Source: Acidobacteriaceae bacterium (GTDB taxonomy: Bacteria; Acidobacteriota; Vicinamibacteria; Vicinamibacterales; CAVVIG01). Taken from it: a DNA stretch of 7,633 nucleotides. The stretch is taken from positions 1 to 7,633 of the forward strand of contig JAISPN010000184.1 of assembly GCA_031274845.1 (NCBI GenBank), given 5' to 3'. The notes under the pieces were generated by a model. The model was not told the DNA's origin and searched no databases. It saw only the letters and a program-made list of their open reading frames with translations. Made by a program: the position numbers and the translations under genes. Positions 6,286-7,633 of the stretch are shown in pieces (the first letter of the stretch is position 1; every line of letters starts with the position of its first letter).

Positions 6286-7085
6286 GGCCGATTGCGCTGA
6301 TTGCCGTGAACGTGTTTCGCGAGTCGGTGCGCGACAAGGTGCTCTACAACCTGGTGCTGTTCGCGGTCGCGCTCATTGGCGCGTCGTATGTGATCGGCCA
6401 ACTCACCGCGGGACAGGACATCAAGATCATCAAGGACCTTGGGCTGGCGGCGATTTCACTCTTCGGCCTGTTCATCGCCGTGTTCATCGGCATCGGTCTG
6501 GTGTCGAAAGAAGTCGAGAAGCAGAGCGTCTACGCGCTGCTCGCGAAGCCGGTGACGAGGACCGATATCGTCCTCGGCAAATATGCGGGGCTCATTCTCA
6601 CGCTGGCGGTGAATCTCGCGGTGATGACGGTTGCGTTGTATGCGGTGCTCGCCGTCATGGCGTGGATGGGGATGCACCCAACGCCGGGTCTGGACCCGGC
6701 GACACTCGATCCAGGGCTGCTCACCGCGATTGCGCTCATCTTCGTCGAGCTTGCGGTGGTCACGGCCATCGCGCTCTTCTTTTCAACCTTCTCGACGCCG
6801 ATGCTCTCCGCGGCGCTCACGTTCGCGTTCTTCATCGCCGGACGATTCAGCACCGACCTCGATCACTTTAATACCGTCACCGACTCCCGCGCCGCGCTCT
6901 GGCTGACCACGGGGCTGTACTGGGTGTTGCCGAACTTTGGACCATTCGACGTCCGCGCAGAGGTCGTGCACGGTCAGCCGCTACCGACCGGCGAGATCCT
7001 GATGACCGTCCTGTACGGCGTCCTGTACACGAGCGCGCTGCTCGTCGCCGCGACGTTCGTCTTTTCGCGGCGGGACTTCAAGTGA
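6282..7085 (+). CDS. ABC-2 type transporter permease
   Basis: This 267-residue membrane protein pairs with the preceding ATPase. Hydrophobic segments at about 22-40, 54-74, 103-128, 147-168, 174-188 and 239-261 give the six helices expected for an ABC-2 permease of the NosY-like kind. The stretch 'SKEVEKQSVYALLAKPVTR' (75-93) is the amphipathic coupling region that contacts the ATPase and is characteristic of this family. GGAG at 6273-6276 lies five bases before the ATG. The start overlaps the ATPase stop by four bases, and the stop overlaps the next start (GTGA), so the three genes are translationally coupled. A loop of about 45 residues (190-235) between helices 5 and 6 is probably extracytoplasmic. 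No substrate is evident. Confidence 0.9.
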   Translation: MRPIALIAVNVFRESVRDKVLYNLVLFAVALIGASYVIGQLTAGQDIKIIKDLGLAAISLFGLFIAVFIGIGLVSKEVEKQSVYALLAKPVTRTDIVLGKYAGLILTLAVNLAVMTVALYAVLAVMAWMGMHPTPGLDPATLDPGLLTAIALIFVELAVVTAIALFFSTFSTPMLSAALTFAFFIAGRFSTDLDHFNTVTDSRAALWLTTGLYWVLPNFGPFDVRAEVVHGQPLPTGEILMTVLYGVLYTSALLVAATFVFSRRDFK

Positions 7086-7633
7086 CGGCTCGCCGGCACA
7101 TCCTGCCCGTGTTTGGCGTGCTGGTGACGGTCGCCGTGCTCATCGGCAGCGCCGCGAGCGTGGCCGCGTGGCGCGAGCGCTGGTATCCGGCGCCATCCGC
7201 GATCGACAGCACGCTCGACATTCAGTCCGGCGCCACGCTGCAACAGTTGACGAAGGGTTACAACGCGCTTGCCGCCGATCTGTACTGGATTCGCACCATT
7301 CAGTACTACGGCGGTGGCGCGCCGCCATTTCCATTGCTCTATCCGCTGCTCGATCTGACGACCACGCTCGATCCGTCTTTCAACATCGCGTACCGCTTCG
7401 GCGCGATTTTTCTCGCCGAGGCGCCGCCGCGCGGTCCCGGCCGTCCCGATCAGGCGATTCGGTTGCTTGAAAAAGCGTTGCGCGCGCATCCAGGTCGCTG
7501 GGAGTACATGCAGGACATCGGCTTCGTCCACTACTGGTGGACGCACGATGACGATGCCGCGGCGGACTGGTTCGATCGCGCCGCGCACGTACCAGGCGCG
7601 CCATGGTTTCTGCAAACCCTGGCCGCGACAACG
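7082..7633 (+). CDS. Membrane-anchored TPR-like protein (3' end outside window)
   Basis: The frame opens with GTG at 7082, overlapping the permease stop by four bases (GTGA), and stays open to the window end; 184 residues are visible. An N-terminal hydrophobic segment (about 7-30) after MTARRH suggests an uncleaved anchor or a signal peptide, so the rest should be periplasmic. The region 'LQQLTKGYNALAADLYWIRTIQYYGG' (about 53-78), followed by 'YPLLDLTTTLDPSFNIAYRFGAIFLAE' (87-113), looks like the start of a helical repeat array. 'PDQAIRLLEKALRAHPGRWEYMQDIGFVHYW' (122-152) and 'DDAAADWFDRAAHVPGAP' (157-174) show TPR-like helix pairs. I have seen similar proteins beside ABC-2 transporters in Acidobacteriota and deltaproteobacteria, but none with a known role that I can recall. 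Its coupling to the permease suggests a partner or accessory of the transporter. That is inference. Confidence 0.75.
   Translation, partial: MTARRHILPVFGVLVTVAVLIGSAASVAAWRERWYPAPSAIDSTLDIQSGATLQQLTKGYNALAADLYWIRTIQYYGGGAPPFPLLYPLLDLTTTLDPSFNIAYRFGAIFLAEAPPRGPGRPDQAIRLLEKALRAHPGRWEYMQDIGFVHYWWTHDDDAAADWFDRAAHVPGAPWFLQTLAATT

Noticed and set aside
1..7633. Search for CRISPR arrays, tRNAs, insertion sequences, attachment sites and riboswitches
   Set aside because: No regularly spaced repeats, cloverleaf-like sequences, transposase motifs or terminal inverted repeats were seen. The longest non-coding gap is 222 bases.

Overview
The window is G+C-rich, tightly packed bacterial chromosomal DNA with every supported gene on the + strand. 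Gene content and protein style suggest an Acidobacteriota-like soil or sediment bacterium, perhaps Vicinamibacteria, or a deltaproteobacterial relative. This rests on the pilBTC-pilA block, a pilin with a 'NETSAIGSLRAINAAQ'-type helix, a VKOR-thioredoxin fusion, and an ABC-2/TPR gene set. The taxonomic call is inference from family resemblance, not from a marker gene.

Positions 1-3214 hold the type IV pilus motor: the C-terminal part of the extension ATPase PilB (cut by the window start), the retraction ATPase PilT and the inner-membrane platform protein PilC. They are spaced 16-24 bases apart and look like one operon. After a 222-base gap comes the major pilin gene pilA (3437-4006). The gap contains a well-matched sigma-54 (-24/-12) promoter placed correctly for pilA. 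No pilS/pilR pair lies between pilC and pilA, where some bacteria such as Myxococcus carry it.

After a further 104 bases, 4111-7633 looks like a second transcription unit: a VKOR-DsbA-like fusion that makes periplasmic disulfides, an ABC ATPase, an ABC-2 type permease and a membrane-anchored TPR-like protein cut by the window end. The last three are translationally coupled or nearly so (ATGA and GTGA overlaps). A candidate promoter sits directly before the VKOR start codon and would give a leaderless mRNA.

Together, PilB and PilT drive pilus extension and retraction through PilC, using PilA as the fibre subunit. The VKOR fusion could supply the disulfide that the two pilin cysteines appear able to form; this link is inferred from position only. 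The substrate of the ABC exporter is unknown. I see no mobile element, CRISPR array, tRNA or rRNA. Overall this is a conserved housekeeping/surface-structure region; the items worth following are regulatory and contextual, and I found no clearly new system.
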